A stretch of DNA of 64,000 nt from contig NC_049984.1 in the NCBI RefSeq assembly GCF_000003815.2, positions 24,399,263 through 24,463,262 of the forward strand, read 5' to 3'. The position numbers and the translations under genes were made by a program. Positions 1 to 12,300 of this stretch are shown here, one piece after another (position 1 is the first letter of the stretch; every line of letters starts with the position of its first letter). Below the pieces are notes generated by a model. The model saw only the letters and a list, made by a program, of their open reading frames with translations, had not been told where the DNA came from and searched no databases. This DNA comes from Branchiostoma floridae (taxonomy: Eukaryota; Chordata; Leptocardii; Amphioxiformes; Branchiostomatidae).

Positions 1-224
1 CATTTTAATAGATATTTATGGCAACTTTAAACTGCTGAAAAGGCACCTAAACACACGTTATAATCCTCTAAATGCACACGTATATGAGACGTAAAGAGGC
101 TTAAGATCAAATAAACGTGAAGTTTAAACATGTCTTAAGGGCGTGGTGTATAGAGCCGTAAAGGAGGAAAATACGTCAACATTACGCATGGTTTCAGCAT
201 CCTTAAATACCGTTTTTCGTGCCG
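1..224. other. Unique flank before satellite array; nothing recognised
   Basis: No gene, repeat unit or RNA was recognised here. The first satellite-like bases (catagtaaggaattgaaagg) begin at about 225. Short open frames cross the junction on both strands but are not protein-like. Confidence 0.5.
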
Positions 225-3200
225 TGCATAGTAAGGAATTGAAAGGTGAAAACCGCAAAATAGTCGAATGCTTCCTTTCCGAGATATTCTCGCGTATACG
301 TACCCTGTTTAGGCGCAACCGCTAGCTCCTTTTCTTGAGCCTGTCACTGCACCGGCTAGGGTGATGAGTTAATAACGCGATTGTAGCTTAGGCTTCAAGT
401 TCCGGCCTGGCACACTTGGTATGGTTGAAAATGTCCCATAGTAAAGAATTGAAAGGTGAAAACCGCAAAATAGTCGGATACTTCCTTCCCGAGATATTCT
501 CGAGTATACGGACCCTATTTAGGCGCAACCGCTAGCTCCTTTTCTCGAGCCTGTCTCGGCACCGGCTAGGGTGATGACTTAATAACGCTATGGTAGCTTA
601 GGGTTCAAGTTCCGGCCTGACACACTTGGTATGGTTGGAAAGGTCCCATAGTAAGAAATTGAAAGGTGAAAACCGCAAAATAGTTGGATACTTCCTTCCC
701 GAGATATTCTCGAGTATACGGACCCTATTTAGGCGCAACCGCAAGCTCCTTTTCTGGAGCCTGTCTCGGCACCGACTAGGGTGATGACTTAATAACGCTT
801 TTGTAGCTTAGGGTTCAAGTTCCGGCCTGGCACACTTGGTATGGTTGGAAAGGTTCCATAGTAAGGAACTAAAAAGTGAAAACCGCAAAATAGTCGGATA
901 CTTCCTTCCCGAGATATTCTCGAGTATACGGACCCTGTTTAGGCGCAACCGCTAGCTCCTTTTCTTGAGCCTGTCACGGCACCGGCTAGGGTGATGACTT
1001 AATAACGCGATTGTAGCTTAGGGTTCAAGTTCCGGCCTGGTACACTTGGTATGGTTGAAAATGTACCATAGTAAGGAATTGAAAGGTGAAAACCGCAAAA
1101 TAGTTGGATACTTCCTTCCCGAGATATTCTCGAGTATACGGACCCTGTTTAGCCTTTCGGGGCAACCGCTAGCTCCTTTTCTTGAGCCTGTCACGGCACC
1201 AGCTAAGGTAATGACTTAATAACGCGATTGTAGCTTAGGCTTCTAGTTCCGGCCTGGCACACTTGGTATGGTTGGAAAGGTCCCATAGTAAGAAATTGAA
1301 AGGTGAAAACCGCAAAATAGTTGGATACTTCCTTCCCGAGATATTCTCGAGTATATGGACCCTGTTTAGCCTTTCGGGGCATCCGCTAGCTCCTTTTCTT
1401 GAGCCTATCACGACCCCGGCTAGGGTGATGACTTATTAACGCGATTGTAGCTTAGGCTTCTAGTTCCGGCCTGGTACACTTGGTATGATTGGAAAGGTCC
1501 CATAGTAAGGAATTGAAAGGTGAAAACCGCAAAATAGTCGGATACTTCCTTCCCGAGATATTCTCGAGTATACGGACCCTATTTAGGCGCAACCGTTATC
1601 TCCTTTTCTGGAGCCTGTCACGGCACCGGCTAGGGTGATGACTTAATAACGCTATTGTAGCTTAGGGTTCAAGTTCCGGCCTGGCATACTTGGTATGGTT
1701 GAAAATGTCCCATAGTAAGGAATTGAAAGGTGAAAACCGCAAAATAGTCGGATACTTCCTTCCCGAGATATTCTCGAGTATACGGACCCTATTTAGGCGC
1801 AACCGTTATCTCCTTTTCTTTAGCCTGTCACGGCACCGGCTAGGGTGATGACTTAATAACGCTATGGTAGCTTAGGGTTCAAGTTCCGGCCTGGCACACT
1901 TGGTATGGTTGGAAAGGTTCTATAGTAAGGAATTGAAAAGTGAAAACCGCAAAATAGTTGGATACTTCCTTCCCGAGATATTCTCGAGTATACGGACCCT
2001 GTTTAGCCTTTCGGGGCAACCGCTAGCTCCTTTTCTTGAGCCTGTCACGGCACCAGCTAATGTAATGACTTATTAACGCGATTGTAGCTTAGGCTTCTAG
2101 TTCCGGCCTGGCACACTTGGTATGGTTGGAAAGGTCCCATAGTAAGAAATTGAAAGGTGAAAACCGCAAAATAGTTGGATACTTCCTTCCCGAGATATTC
2201 TCGAGTATATGGACCCTGTTTAGCCTTTCGGGGCATCCGCTAGCTCCTTTTCTTGAGCCTATCACGACCCCGGCTAGGGTGATGACTTATTAACGCGATT
2301 GTAGCTTAGGCTTCTAGTTCCGGCCTGGCACACTTGGTATGGTTGGAAAGGTCCCATAGTAAGGAATTGAAAGGTGAAAATTGCAAAATTGTCGGATACT
2401 TCCTTCCCGAGATATTCTTGAGTATACGGACACTGTTTAGGCGCAACCGCTAGCTCCTTTTCTGGAGCCTGTCACGGCACCGGCTAGGGTGATGACTTAA
2501 TAACGCTATTGTAGCTTAGGGTTCAAGTTCCGGCCTGGCACACTTGGTATGGTTGGAAAGGACCTATAGTAAGAAATTGAAAGCTGAAAACCGCAAAAAA
2601 GTCGGATACTTCCTTCCCGAGATATTCTCGAGTATACGGACCCTATTTAGGCGCAACCGCTAGCTCCTTTTCTTGAGCCCGTCACGACACCGGCTAGGGT
2701 GATGACTTAATAACACGATTGTAGCTTAGGGTTCAAGTTCCGGCCTGGCACGCTTGGTATGGTTGGAAAGGTTCCATAGTAAGGAATTGAAAGGTGAAAA
2801 TTGCAAAATTGTCGGATACTTCCTTTCCGAGATATTCTTGAGTACAGGGCCCTGTTTAGGCGCAACCGCGCGCTAGCTCCTTTTCTTGAGCCTGTCACTG
2901 CACCGGCTAGGGTGATGACTTAATAACGCTATTGTAGCTTAGGGTTCAAGTTCCGGCCTGGCACACTTGGGAAGGTCTCATAGTAAGGAATTGAAAGTTG
3001 AAAACCGCAAAATAGTCGGATACTTCCTTCCCGAGATATTCTCGAGTATACGGACCCTGTTTAGCCTTTCGGGGCAACCGCTAGCTCCTTTTCTTGAGCC
3101 TGTCACGACACCGGCTAGGGTGATGACTTAATAACGCGATTGTAGCTTAGAGTTCAAGTTCCGGCCTGGTACACTTGGTATGGTTGAAAATGTCCCATAG

Positions 3201-3858
3201 TAAGGAATTGAAAGGTGAAACCGCAAAATAGTTGGATACTTCCTTCCCGAGATATTCTCGAGTATATGGACCCTGTTTAGGGGCAACCGCTAGCTCTTTT
3301 TCTTGAGCCTGTCACGGCACCGGCTAGGGTGATGACTTAATAACGCGATTGTAGCTTAGGCTTCAAGTTCCGGCCTGGCACACTTGGTATGGTTAAAAAG
3401 GTCCGAAAGTAAGGAATTGAAGGGTCAAAACTGCAAAATAGTCGGATACTTCCTTGCCGAGATATTCTTGAGTATACGGACTCTGTTTAGGCGCAACCGC
3501 TAGCTCCTTTTCTTGAGCCTGTCACGGCACCGGCTAGCTATAGGGTGATGACTTAATAACCCGATTGTAGCTTAGGGTTCAAGTTCCGGCCTGGCACACT
3601 TGGTATGGTTGGAAAGGTCCCATAGTTAGAAATCGGAAGTGGAAAACCGCAAAATAGTTTGATACTTTATTCCCGAGATATTCTTGAGTATACGGACACT
3701 GTTTAGGCGCAACCGCTAGCTCCTTTTCTTGAGCCTGTCACGGTACCGGCTAGGGTTATGTAGCTTAGGGTTCAAGTTCCGGCCTGGCACACTTGGCATG
3801 GTTGGAAAGGTCCCATAGTAAGAAATCGGAAGATGAAAACCGCAAAATAGTCGTATCC
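225..3858. repeat. Tandem satellite, ~210 bp monomer, about 18 copies
   Basis: The anchor catagtaaggaattgaaagg recurs near 225, 436, 646, 857, 1067, 1284, 1500, 1711, 1921, 2138, 2355, 2565, 2774, 2972, 3197, 3402, 3621 and 3815. The basic period is 210 bp. A longer variant of ~217 bp carries an 8-bp insertion (cctttcgg) near 1153, 1370, 2007, 2222 and 3067. Each unit holds a short palindrome, cgagatattctcg, and the invariant block gttcaagttccggcctgg. Copies differ at scattered sites, and the last copies (3621 onward) are the most diverged. No copy has an open frame conserved across units. This looks like an ordinary satellite or large minisatellite; a function is not visible. Confidence 0.95.
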
Positions 3859-4130
3859 CTGTCGCTGAACACTACACACATAAGCTAGCATACCTGTCCT
3901 TGTTGCTGAACACCATCCACACACAGGTAAACCACTTGTCCCTGGCGCTCAACATCATAGACCCGAATTACCAAAATACCTGTCCTTGGTGCTAAACACC
4001 ACCCACACACTGGTAAACAAACTTGTCCCTGGCGCTCAACACCATACACCTTCATTACCAAAATACCTGTCCTTGGTGCTGAATATCATCCACACAGGAA
4101 AACAGACTTGTCCCTGGCACTCAATAACAT
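3850..4130. repeat. Short tandem repeat, ~87 bp dimer of two ~43 bp halves
   Basis: The phrase acctgtccttggtgct recurs at 3892, 3978 and 4065 (period 86-87). It alternates with the related half cttgtccctggcgctcaaca. The array starts directly where the 210-bp satellite stops and is interrupted by the mariner insertion at 4130. Bases after the transposon (5427 onward, cacctcagtg) may continue a degenerate unit. Confidence 0.85.
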
Positions 4131-4131
4131 A

Positions 4132-5424
4132 CGAGGGGCGTGCAATAAGTAATGGTCCTGACCAACTTCCAGTTGTCTGATCTACATGAAATTTTGCATG
4201 TGTAATGATTTATATCTCTATGGGTTATGTTGCAAAATACAGCTGTGAACTAATTGTGGTTACTGATTTACATGTGTTTGAACTGAGTCAGAAGTAAAAT
4301 GGAGCCAGTTGAGTGTCGCGCAGTGATCCGGTTTTTGTATTTGAAAGGACGCACACCAAAGGAGACTTTTGATGAAATGAAAGAAACGTATGGTGATGAT
4401 GTCCCATCATATGGCCTTGTAAAACGCTGGCATCGTGAGTTCAAACATGGCCGGAAATCTGTGGAAACAGCTCCCAGACCTGGTCGTCCCTGTTCTGCCA
4501 TTGATGAGTCATCTGTCCGTCAAGTTGAGGCAGCCATTTTGGAAGATCGTCGCATTACTGTTCGCCAAATAGCCCAAGAGGTCAAGATTAGTACAGGGTC
4601 TGTGGAAACTATCATTCATAAGCATTTGCATATGCAAAAGGTGTCTGCCAGATGGATTCCCAGGTTGCTGACACCTTTCCAGAAGCAAGAACGCGTCGAG
4701 TGCTCGAGGATGAATTTGGAGATGTGCCAAGAAGATGAGTCAAACTTTTTCAAAAGACTGATTACACAGGATGAAACTTGGGTCCATCACTATGATCCAG
4801 AGACCAAAGCCCAGTCAAAGCAGTGGAAGCACTCGGACTCACCACCTCCAAAGAAGGCAAGGGTGCAGCCCTCTGCTGGCAAGGTCATGCTCACAGTCTT
4901 CTGGGACCAGGACGGAGTGGTGATGACAGATTTCCTAGCAAAGGGTACCACAATTACAGGGGCCTACTACGCTTCACTTTTGACGAAATTAAGGGAAGCT
5001 ATCAAAATCAAGAGGCGGGGCAAGATAAGCAAAGGTATCCTCCTCCTGCAGGACAACGCTCCGGTCCACAACTCGCATGTCGCCAGATCAGAAGCACGGG
5101 CGTGTGGCTATGAAATCCTCCCCCATCCCCCTTACTCTCCTGACCTTGCACCCTCTGACTTTCATCTCTTCCCAGCCATGAAGTTGTTTTTGAAAGGAAA
5201 GCGTTTCCAAGATGATGCAGCCTTGATTTCTGAAGTTACGACGTGGTTGGAGGACCAACCTAGGGTGTTCTACAAAAACGGTGTCCAGAGCTGCATCAAA
5301 CGATGGGAGAAATGCATAACTCTGGGTGGTTCCTATGTAGAAAAGGACTAACAACTGTGCTAAGTTTAATGAATCTCCTACTATGGGAAATGGGTCAGGA
5401 CCATTACTTATTGCACGCCCCTCG
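4132..5424 (+). mobile_element. Mariner (Tc1/mariner, DD34D) transposon, apparently full length
   Basis: The element is 1293 bp. Its first 32 bases (4132-4163, starting cgaggggcgtgcaataag) are a perfect inverted match to its last 32 (5393-5424). It is flanked by TA on both sides (4130-4131 and 5425-5426), the target duplication of this superfamily. One uninterrupted transposase frame fills the centre. It lies in the 43/87-bp tandem repeat. Perfect terminal repeats plus an intact frame point to a young insertion; whether it is still active cannot be told from sequence. Confidence 0.97.
4299..5351 (+). CDS. Mariner transposase, 350 aa, intact
   Basis: This is a cut-and-paste transposase expected to bind the element's 32-bp ends in the nucleus and catalyse excision and TA-targeted insertion. 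Residues ~1-120 form the paired helix-turn-helix DNA-binding region, ending in a GRP linker (GRPCSAIDE) and a second HTH (VRQIAQEVKISTGSVE). A diverged version of the family WVPHEL motif reads WIPRLLT. The catalytic triad is visible: D in QDETWVHHYDPETK, D in LLQDNAPVH and D in YSPDLAPSDFHLF. The spacing between the second and third Asp is exactly 34 residues, which defines mariner DD34D. Length (350 aa) is normal for the family (~340-350). The ATG at 4299 is the first in frame and gives the usual short N-terminus. There are no stops or frameshifts. It has no host role that I can see. Confidence 0.96.
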   Translation: MEPVECRAVIRFLYLKGRTPKETFDEMKETYGDDVPSYGLVKRWHREFKHGRKSVETAPRPGRPCSAIDESSVRQVEAAILEDRRITVRQIAQEVKISTGSVETIIHKHLHMQKVSARWIPRLLTPFQKQERVECSRMNLEMCQEDESNFFKRLITQDETWVHHYDPETKAQSKQWKHSDSPPPKKARVQPSAGKVMLTVFWDQDGVVMTDFLAKGTTITGAYYASLLTKLREAIKIKRRGKISKGILLLQDNAPVHNSHVARSEARACGYEILPHPPYSPDLAPSDFHLFPAMKLFLKGKRFQDDAALISEVTTWLEDQPRVFYKNGVQSCIKRWEKCITLGGSYVEKD

Positions 5425-5426
5425 TA

Positions 5427-6387
5427 CACCTCAGTGTGTCTGAGGAGCAAAAACAAAACAACTACCAAGAAAGAAAACACTTCAGAAAAGGTAAATCTAC
5501 AGTAGTCTTTATTTCATAAAACACACAACCTAATTAAAAGTTTGTAGTATCCGACTTTCATCTAAAGGATTATCTTACTGGACATAGGTAGGTCTTTTTA
5601 AGGAAAGACTCGATGAGGTCACAGTATTACTCTCAAATAAAAGAGAATCACAATTCCGATAATTTGAAAACATCTTCAAACTACCATGAGTATGGCCCAT
5701 TTCCTTGTAATATTGGGAGTCATAATTCTGATAATTTGAATAATTAAAAATGTTAGAGCATCTTCAAGCTAACATGTTATCTCCTTGATCAATAACAGCT
5801 TTTATTTTTGTATAAAAGAAGATAAAGATAGCATGAAAATCAGTTATTCTAACATATTATAATCTGTGTTTCTTGTAGATTTTAGTTGGTTCGCAAAAGA
5901 AATTTGCGATGAAATTGTACAGTAAGGGTAAAGTATGGACAAAGATTCAGAATTCATATTAAACTTATAGAGGTCAGTGATTGCATAGAAATATGTACAA
6001 AAAACACAATTATGTATCCCAAAAATATGAAAAAGTTGTGCATACATGAAAGATATTCATAAACTAAGTGCAGCAAAATAAGAAAACAGTGAAGGCTGAG
6101 TGGTGAATCACCATTGCAAGTTTGATGCAAGACTGGATCAAACTACGGCACCTTTGACCAGTAGAAATAATGTCACCAAAAATAAGAGCACTGATCCAAT
6201 TTTAGTTCACTACAGGCCTTCCCTTGCACTCAGACCTTGTTTGTGTTGTCAACATTTATATCCTCCTCCTTTTCTTTTATCTTCAAGAGAAACAGTTACC
6301 ATTGTGTCCCATGCTTATTTGCAAAAACATTTGGCAGTATGCACAGATGGAGGTTATTAGGTAGCAGCATTAAGAAAATTACACTGT
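5427..6387. other. KIF4 3' flank / 3' UTR
   Basis: This stretch lies between the mariner element and the KIF4 stop codon. On the minus strand it should carry the KIF4 3' UTR. Possible poly(A) signals, read as TTTATT on the plus strand, are at 5801-5806 and about 5508-5513; which one is used is unknown. Bases ~5630-5780 contain two diverged copies of an AT-rich phrase (gataatttgaa). No other gene was seen. Confidence 0.5.
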
Positions 6388-9300
6388 TCAGGAAAGCGGA
6401 CCAAAGAACCCATTATCCGAAGTGGTTCTCAACAACTTCCTTTTCTTCTTCTCCCCACCTTTACCTAACTCTGGTACAGTGTCTTTCTTCGCAAACAAGG
6501 GATTTTCGGTACTGTCGTCAGCGACAAGGCTTTCGCTGCTCCGCTTCTTTGCGTTTGAGGTGGAACTTTTCTTCCCCCTTGGCTTCCTTGGCGGTTTGAC
6601 TTCCTTGTTTTCGTCCTGTACTTTTGTAGCCTGTTTTTTCTGGAAGTTCTTGATGCCTTCGGCGAAGCAGTCTTCGTACTCGGAACTTTCGCGCTTGTCA
6701 GAGGGAGGGTGAGAGTCGCTGTCGCTGGTTCCTATCGAGAACGTCTGGAGTCGTGGCTGGATAAACGAGTAAAAAAAAAGCGTCAAATACAAGAAGGGAG
6801 ACAGAGTGAAGTATACAATATTTGCTTGCAAATGTCCTTTTTTTTCATGATTTTAAATTGTATTGAGTGTGATGTTTCTGACTAATTGGGAGAAAAGATG
6901 CTGTTTCAGTGATATCAATGCAACCCATAACAATTAGGTCACCTTTCTGGTTTTGTTATGTGTGGTGAGCGATTTTCTGTTAACGAGAAACAAGAGTTCT
7001 GCAATTTCATACCTTTCACAACTTATGGTAACTTTTACGACTAACACATTTTCTTTAAAAGTATCAAACTGACTGACAAAAAAAAAACTACCCTCCTACT
7101 AGTAGTGCCCCCCAAAAAGTTTCCACCACTTTTGAACACAAAATTCAATGAACCATTACTGAAATTTTTTTAAACTGCAGATTTTTGCATTAAAATCTTC
7201 TTCCTAATGTAAAAAAGGCAGAAGAAAAGGTATTTTCTAAACATTAATATGTGCTATCTGGCCTTCTCTAACAAATGGTTAGACTAAATTTTTTTGGAAA
7301 CCTTTTCTACTTTCAAGAACAGAGAAACAAATGGTCAGAAACCTTAGGTATGGCTGCAGCACCGTCCCTGACCCGTCTGCGTCTCTTGGCCAGCTGTTTG
7401 GCGAGCGGGGTGGCCCTCCAGTCAGGGTCGGCCTCTACGTCATCAGTAAAATCGACGTCGCTTTCGTCACTGCTCAGGATCTCATCCAGCGAGTAGTGCT
7501 CAACTGGCGCCGCCTCAATGGTCATGGTCCTGCGCTTGCTGTTCTTTCCTTTAGGCTGAGAGAGGAGAGAAAAGGAATTAGAAGTTTGGTCTTGATCCAC
7601 TTTAGCTATAGCCTGGGTACCATCCAGGTAGTAGTTTGATCAATTCTTCAATCTGCTACCCGTCTGGAGAACTGCACATTCAAACCGTTTGGTGGTAACG
7701 TCATTTCATGAGGAAATTAAGAAATGGGTTCTAGAGCGCTTATTCGATGACGTTACAGGCCCTCACGCAAGCCGAGGGAAGGCGTTTTGGGTGTTGGAAC
7801 GCCTGTTCGAACAAGCTCTTGAACCCATTCCTTAATTCGCTCATGTGTAGGGACCAATCAGCGCCCTCATCCAAATTGGAACGATTCCAGACGTTAACCT
7901 GGTCAATTTGTATCTATTTCTTGATAAGATAAAACATTACGTGCAACTGGAAGAAAACATAATACTGAGGTAACGGCCTTGGCAATCTGGCTGAAGAAAA
8001 GTAAGTTACATGTATACCCTTCTTTCCTCCACTCAAACAAAACAGCACTTCTTCTTTCGATCAATGCAAAGACAAAGGTTTTTGTTCCTCATCCACTGCA
8101 ACAACAGAAGGGATAGAGAGTCTCACCTTTGCTTTATTTTTGGCGGGACCCTGTACTGCAGGGACAGCTGACATGTTGATCTCAGGCATCAGGGAAAGTT
8201 TCTTCCCCTTGTAGCTGGCCAGGGTCACTTGCTGCAAGGATAAGTAAAAAGTACAAAGTGAGAGTCTCCTACCAACGAGAAAACAAAACTACATTTTTTT
8301 TAAACATTTTTTTTAAAGACTGGCCGACTTTTGCCTACCTCTGCGTCAGGGATCTCAGCAGTATCATCAAACAATTGGACAGTGAGTGAGTGAATCTAAG
8401 CCTGCTCTGTGTGTTTAAAGTTACAATGAGCAGCAAAGTTACAATGTAAAGTGCATCTTTACGTCAAAGATTGACTCTAGGCTTTTCCGTTGAAAGATAG
8501 TTTCATGTCAGGGTAAAAAGACCCCTTTTCTTAATTTCAAATAAACATTGTACGAGGGTGCTTCAAAAAGTAATGTCACTAGTTTGATAACAGGCTCATT
8601 TTTTCATCGAATGAGTTGAAATTTGGTACAGAGGTAAATGTATATATCCTTTTTACATGTAGATTAGGATATCTCAATTTGTTGTTCAGATCTTTATAAG
8701 CAACTGAGTTGATTTCAAGATAACCACACCCCTGGAAGCTTGTCAGAAGATCAGTTCTTCTAGATCTGACCCTTTTGTAACTACTGTAGGAAGCCGACAT
8801 TTCACCTATATAATAACAAATGTCTCTATAGGTCACATGCTAATTTTCATTTCTGAAATCCCAATGGTTCATCTTTTACAGCTGCAGAAAGGAGCGAGTC
8901 ACTACATTACACACAGTTTGATTAATAGCCAAATAAGTGATTTATTTATTAAAGGTATGGTAGACTAATTTTCCATTAACCAAAAGATTCGAAACTTGGC
9001 ACAGTTATTGGCTGTTCCAAGACCAATAGGTGTGCAAAGTTTGGTTTCTTTTAGTGTATGAAAAAGTCCACTACATAAACTTTAATCAGCCTACCCCTGA
9101 TCAACGACACTGATGACCGGGGTCATACCTCACTTCACCCAAGGAACGAAAAAAGGAAACATGATTGGATTTCAAAGGTGAAAATTGATATGTGCCTTAC
9201 TAAGAAATGGAACTTGATACACGTGCAATTTCAGCTTCATACAATAGCTACAAGTAAGTCAGGGATATTATCAATTGCATATTAATTGAACCTCTAATAT

Positions 9301-12300
9301 CTTTCGACGGGATAACAAGGGTGTGGTCATCTTGACCTCAACTCGGTCACTCATAGAAACTTGAACAAAAAAGTGAGATATCTCAATCTCAAAAGGAGAT
9401 ATGGCTTCACCTTTGTGCCAAATTTGAACTCATTCGATGAAAAAATGAACCTGTTATAAAACTAGTGACATTACTTTTTGAAGCACTCTCGTACAGTAGA
9501 AGCCAGCTACATGTAATTTTTGTACAACAGATAACTGCACACTTCTATTACTTGCACGGGATCCCAATATCCCAAACCGGTGCAGTCCAGCTGGATAACT
9601 TTGCATTATTACACCATCCGGATAAATGCACGAAATATGCTGGCAAACGGACTGTGCAATTAAACGGCTTTTACTGTACAACCATCATACCTTGTTGATA
9701 TTCTGTTTTACACAATTATACCTAACTTTTTTCAAACTTCTGCCCTGCTTCCCTTGTGTTATTTTCCTCTACCATCTTTCAAAATTAAACGACCCCTAAC
9801 AATGCTTGCTTATCTTCCAAATACAAATGTACTTGTAGACTTACCTTCTTGAGACTCTCATTCTCTTTGCGCATCTCCTCTAGTTGTTCATGCATGTGGC
9901 TCAGGTCGGCTATCTGTTTCTCCTGAAAATTAAGAAAAAACACTTCTCTTGAGACTGCCATTCAAAAAGACTTCAAGGATTTTCTTTATGATAATTTGTA
10001 GACATCTTAGTTGGCATTTCTGTAGGAATTCTATGTCATTCACTCTTGACATGTTTAGGCCTAGGAAAAAAAATTGTGTTTTCTGTTTCCCTACCTACCT
10101 ACCCTACAAAAATCTGCTGACCCTAGACTTTTTTCAGAACTTTATAGAATTTTGACTAAAAAAAAAAAGATTTAAAAAGGATTACCCCTACCTCCTGAGT
10201 ACCGACCCTAATTTTTTTTTCAGATTGGAACAGGAAACAACATTTTCTCTCTCTATATAGGCCTTATAGATTTCTCTGCAGACCTGTTGCTAAATACCAT
10301 AGTGTCCACTTTACTTACATTGCACCATGTAGGGCCTGGAAGGTATGCTAAAATTATCCAATGGTCTTAGGAAAAAAGGGAAACAATTTTCCAACATTTT
10401 CAGAAGCAAGGAAGAAAACTTTTCACACATAATAACATACACACCTGCGATGAACAAAACCTATCAGTAACTCCCAGGCTCAGATTCAGACCCATAAAGC
10501 AGCTCTCTGCTTTAGGTGGAAGTCAGCCAAACAAGCTTTCAAAAGGAAAAAAGTGGCTGAGCAATCATTAAATAACCATGGTGACGTATGATTGCCACAC
10601 CCACCTGGAACTCCAGCTTGTCGAGCAGCTCAGTCTCCCGTTGGCTGGTGTTGGCCTCCGCTGTTCCCGCGGTGCTCCCGCCGCGGGAACTTGGCATCTG
10701 ACGCAGCAGGTACAGGATCTGGGCAGGTAGAAATGCAGGGTTAGTGGGATGCAAGTCAAATCAGAGTATTGTGGATCATGTAGGTACAAAGTGTAAATGT
10801 TGAGATGAACACTGCATTTTTTTTTTTCAGAATTGCAAAATTAAATCTTAATTAAAAAAATTTAAAACTTAAGGTATTTATAGTTATAGCTGGTTGCTGC
10901 AAGTTAAATCTTTGACCAATGTGAAAGGCTGGAAGGTCAGAGAATAGAAATAAAAAATGTACAAAATTCACTTGAATTCTTAGGCAACAAGCGTGTGTTT
11001 TGTAGATTCTGTAGTCTGTACATGTATTGCATGTTCTCTAACAACTTATAAATAATGAAAAGTCATATCAAGGATGGGGTCAACTTCCAGAATCATTGAT
11101 CAATTTTAAGAAGAGGAATCATATTGTTTTTTACCATTAATAACACATGTATATAGGAAGAAGACTGCATACATTGAAGAAACCTTAAGGCTAGACCAAA
11201 TGTTACAGCGATGATCCGCTTGTAAAATTGATTCCTGGTTTTCAAAAAGTTAAAGAAAAGTGAAGACATTCCACCTTGTCTTCATGCTGCCTCTGCAGGG
11301 TGGTCTTCTCCTCCTCGTGATGGTACTTGAGGTCGTTGACCTCGGACTGGTAGCGGCGCATCTCCATCACGGTCTCGTTCAGGTTGGTGTGCAGTTCCTG
11401 TACCTTCCCGTCTGCCGTGCTCGCGTTTATCTGGGACTCCACCAACTGGGGGTGAAACAAACAGTTTATTTTTATTGTACTATTAGTATTACTGAAAGGC
11501 AGCTCCCCATAGCAGAACAATAAAAGATTATTGATAAAAAGAAGTTATGTACATGTAAAGGTGGTACATTGCCTTTTTGAGGTTGTAGGAATTTTGTATT
11601 GGATTTCGAAGGCAGAGTCCATCCCTCTCCCCAGTGCACTGCCTTTTACCTCCATGACCAAAGTCAGCCACACCTTTTTACACCTTGGTACTACTGGTAG
11701 AGTGATTGAGGAAAAGGCGATTCCCATAAACACATCGTTTAGCCAGATCAACTAGCTAGCCACTTGGACATTCAATGCCACTGAAGTCATCACAGTGACT
11801 GCTTTCAGTTCAGCTTGCAACTCAAAACAGCTTCGATTTGAACAGTCAAGTCTTCTGGTCCAAAGGATTGCCACAAACTCTATTATTATATATAATAATA
11901 CAATGTACATGCTATTGCAGCCAAGAAAGCTGCTACATGTAAATACACATGTAGTAGATGGGTAGCAACAGTGATAGTGTACCTTGTCTAAGAGCCACTT
12001 GAGCCCACACTTGGCCTCCACTAGGGAGCGCATGTTCTCCCAGCGAGACTTGGCCTTCTCTTCTACATCTGCATCCACCAGCTTCTGCTGGAGGTCTGCG
12101 ATCTGGGCATTTCTGTGGGGAAGGGGAATGTAGAAATTACAGGTAGCTATTGCAATTGTACAAAATACAAGATATTGTTACAAAAATATAGACCGTTTTT
12201 AATTATAGAATTTAATTATAATTATCAACTGTCATGTAAAACTGTAAATTAAAGCTCTCACAGGACACAATGCTAGATGGAAATTCATGAAGCATGAATG

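Larger units (their letters stand above)
6388..8231 (-). other. KIF4: KIF4 exons 27-29: tail without the cysteine-rich domain
   Basis: These exons encode about residues 988-1215. Exon 28 has an acidic stretch ([20 protein letters not shown]) followed by PDWRATP and a basic cluster [13 protein letters not shown], a likely nuclear localisation signal. Exon 29 has further basic clusters ([17 protein letters not shown]) and ends NGFFGPLS, resembling the vertebrate SFFSG tail. In vertebrate KIF4 the segment after the acidic EWKPTK stretch is a domain with more than a dozen cysteines that binds an Fe-S cluster. Exon 28 joins exon 29 in phase 0 and neither contains it. No cysteine-rich frame is visible in the intron 6757-7342. 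Confidence 0.85.

Noticed and set aside
225-3858. B-box-like gggttcaagttccgg in every satellite monomer, suggesting tRNA genes or Pol III units
   Set aside because: The only A-box-like stretch (tagcttaggg) overlaps the putative B box instead of lying 30-60 bp upstream, and no cloverleaf can be drawn.
6757-7342. Hidden exon for the KIF4 cysteine-rich domain in intron 28
   Set aside because: Reading the minus strand in all frames shows no cluster of Cys codons; left as a finding because only transcripts can settle it.
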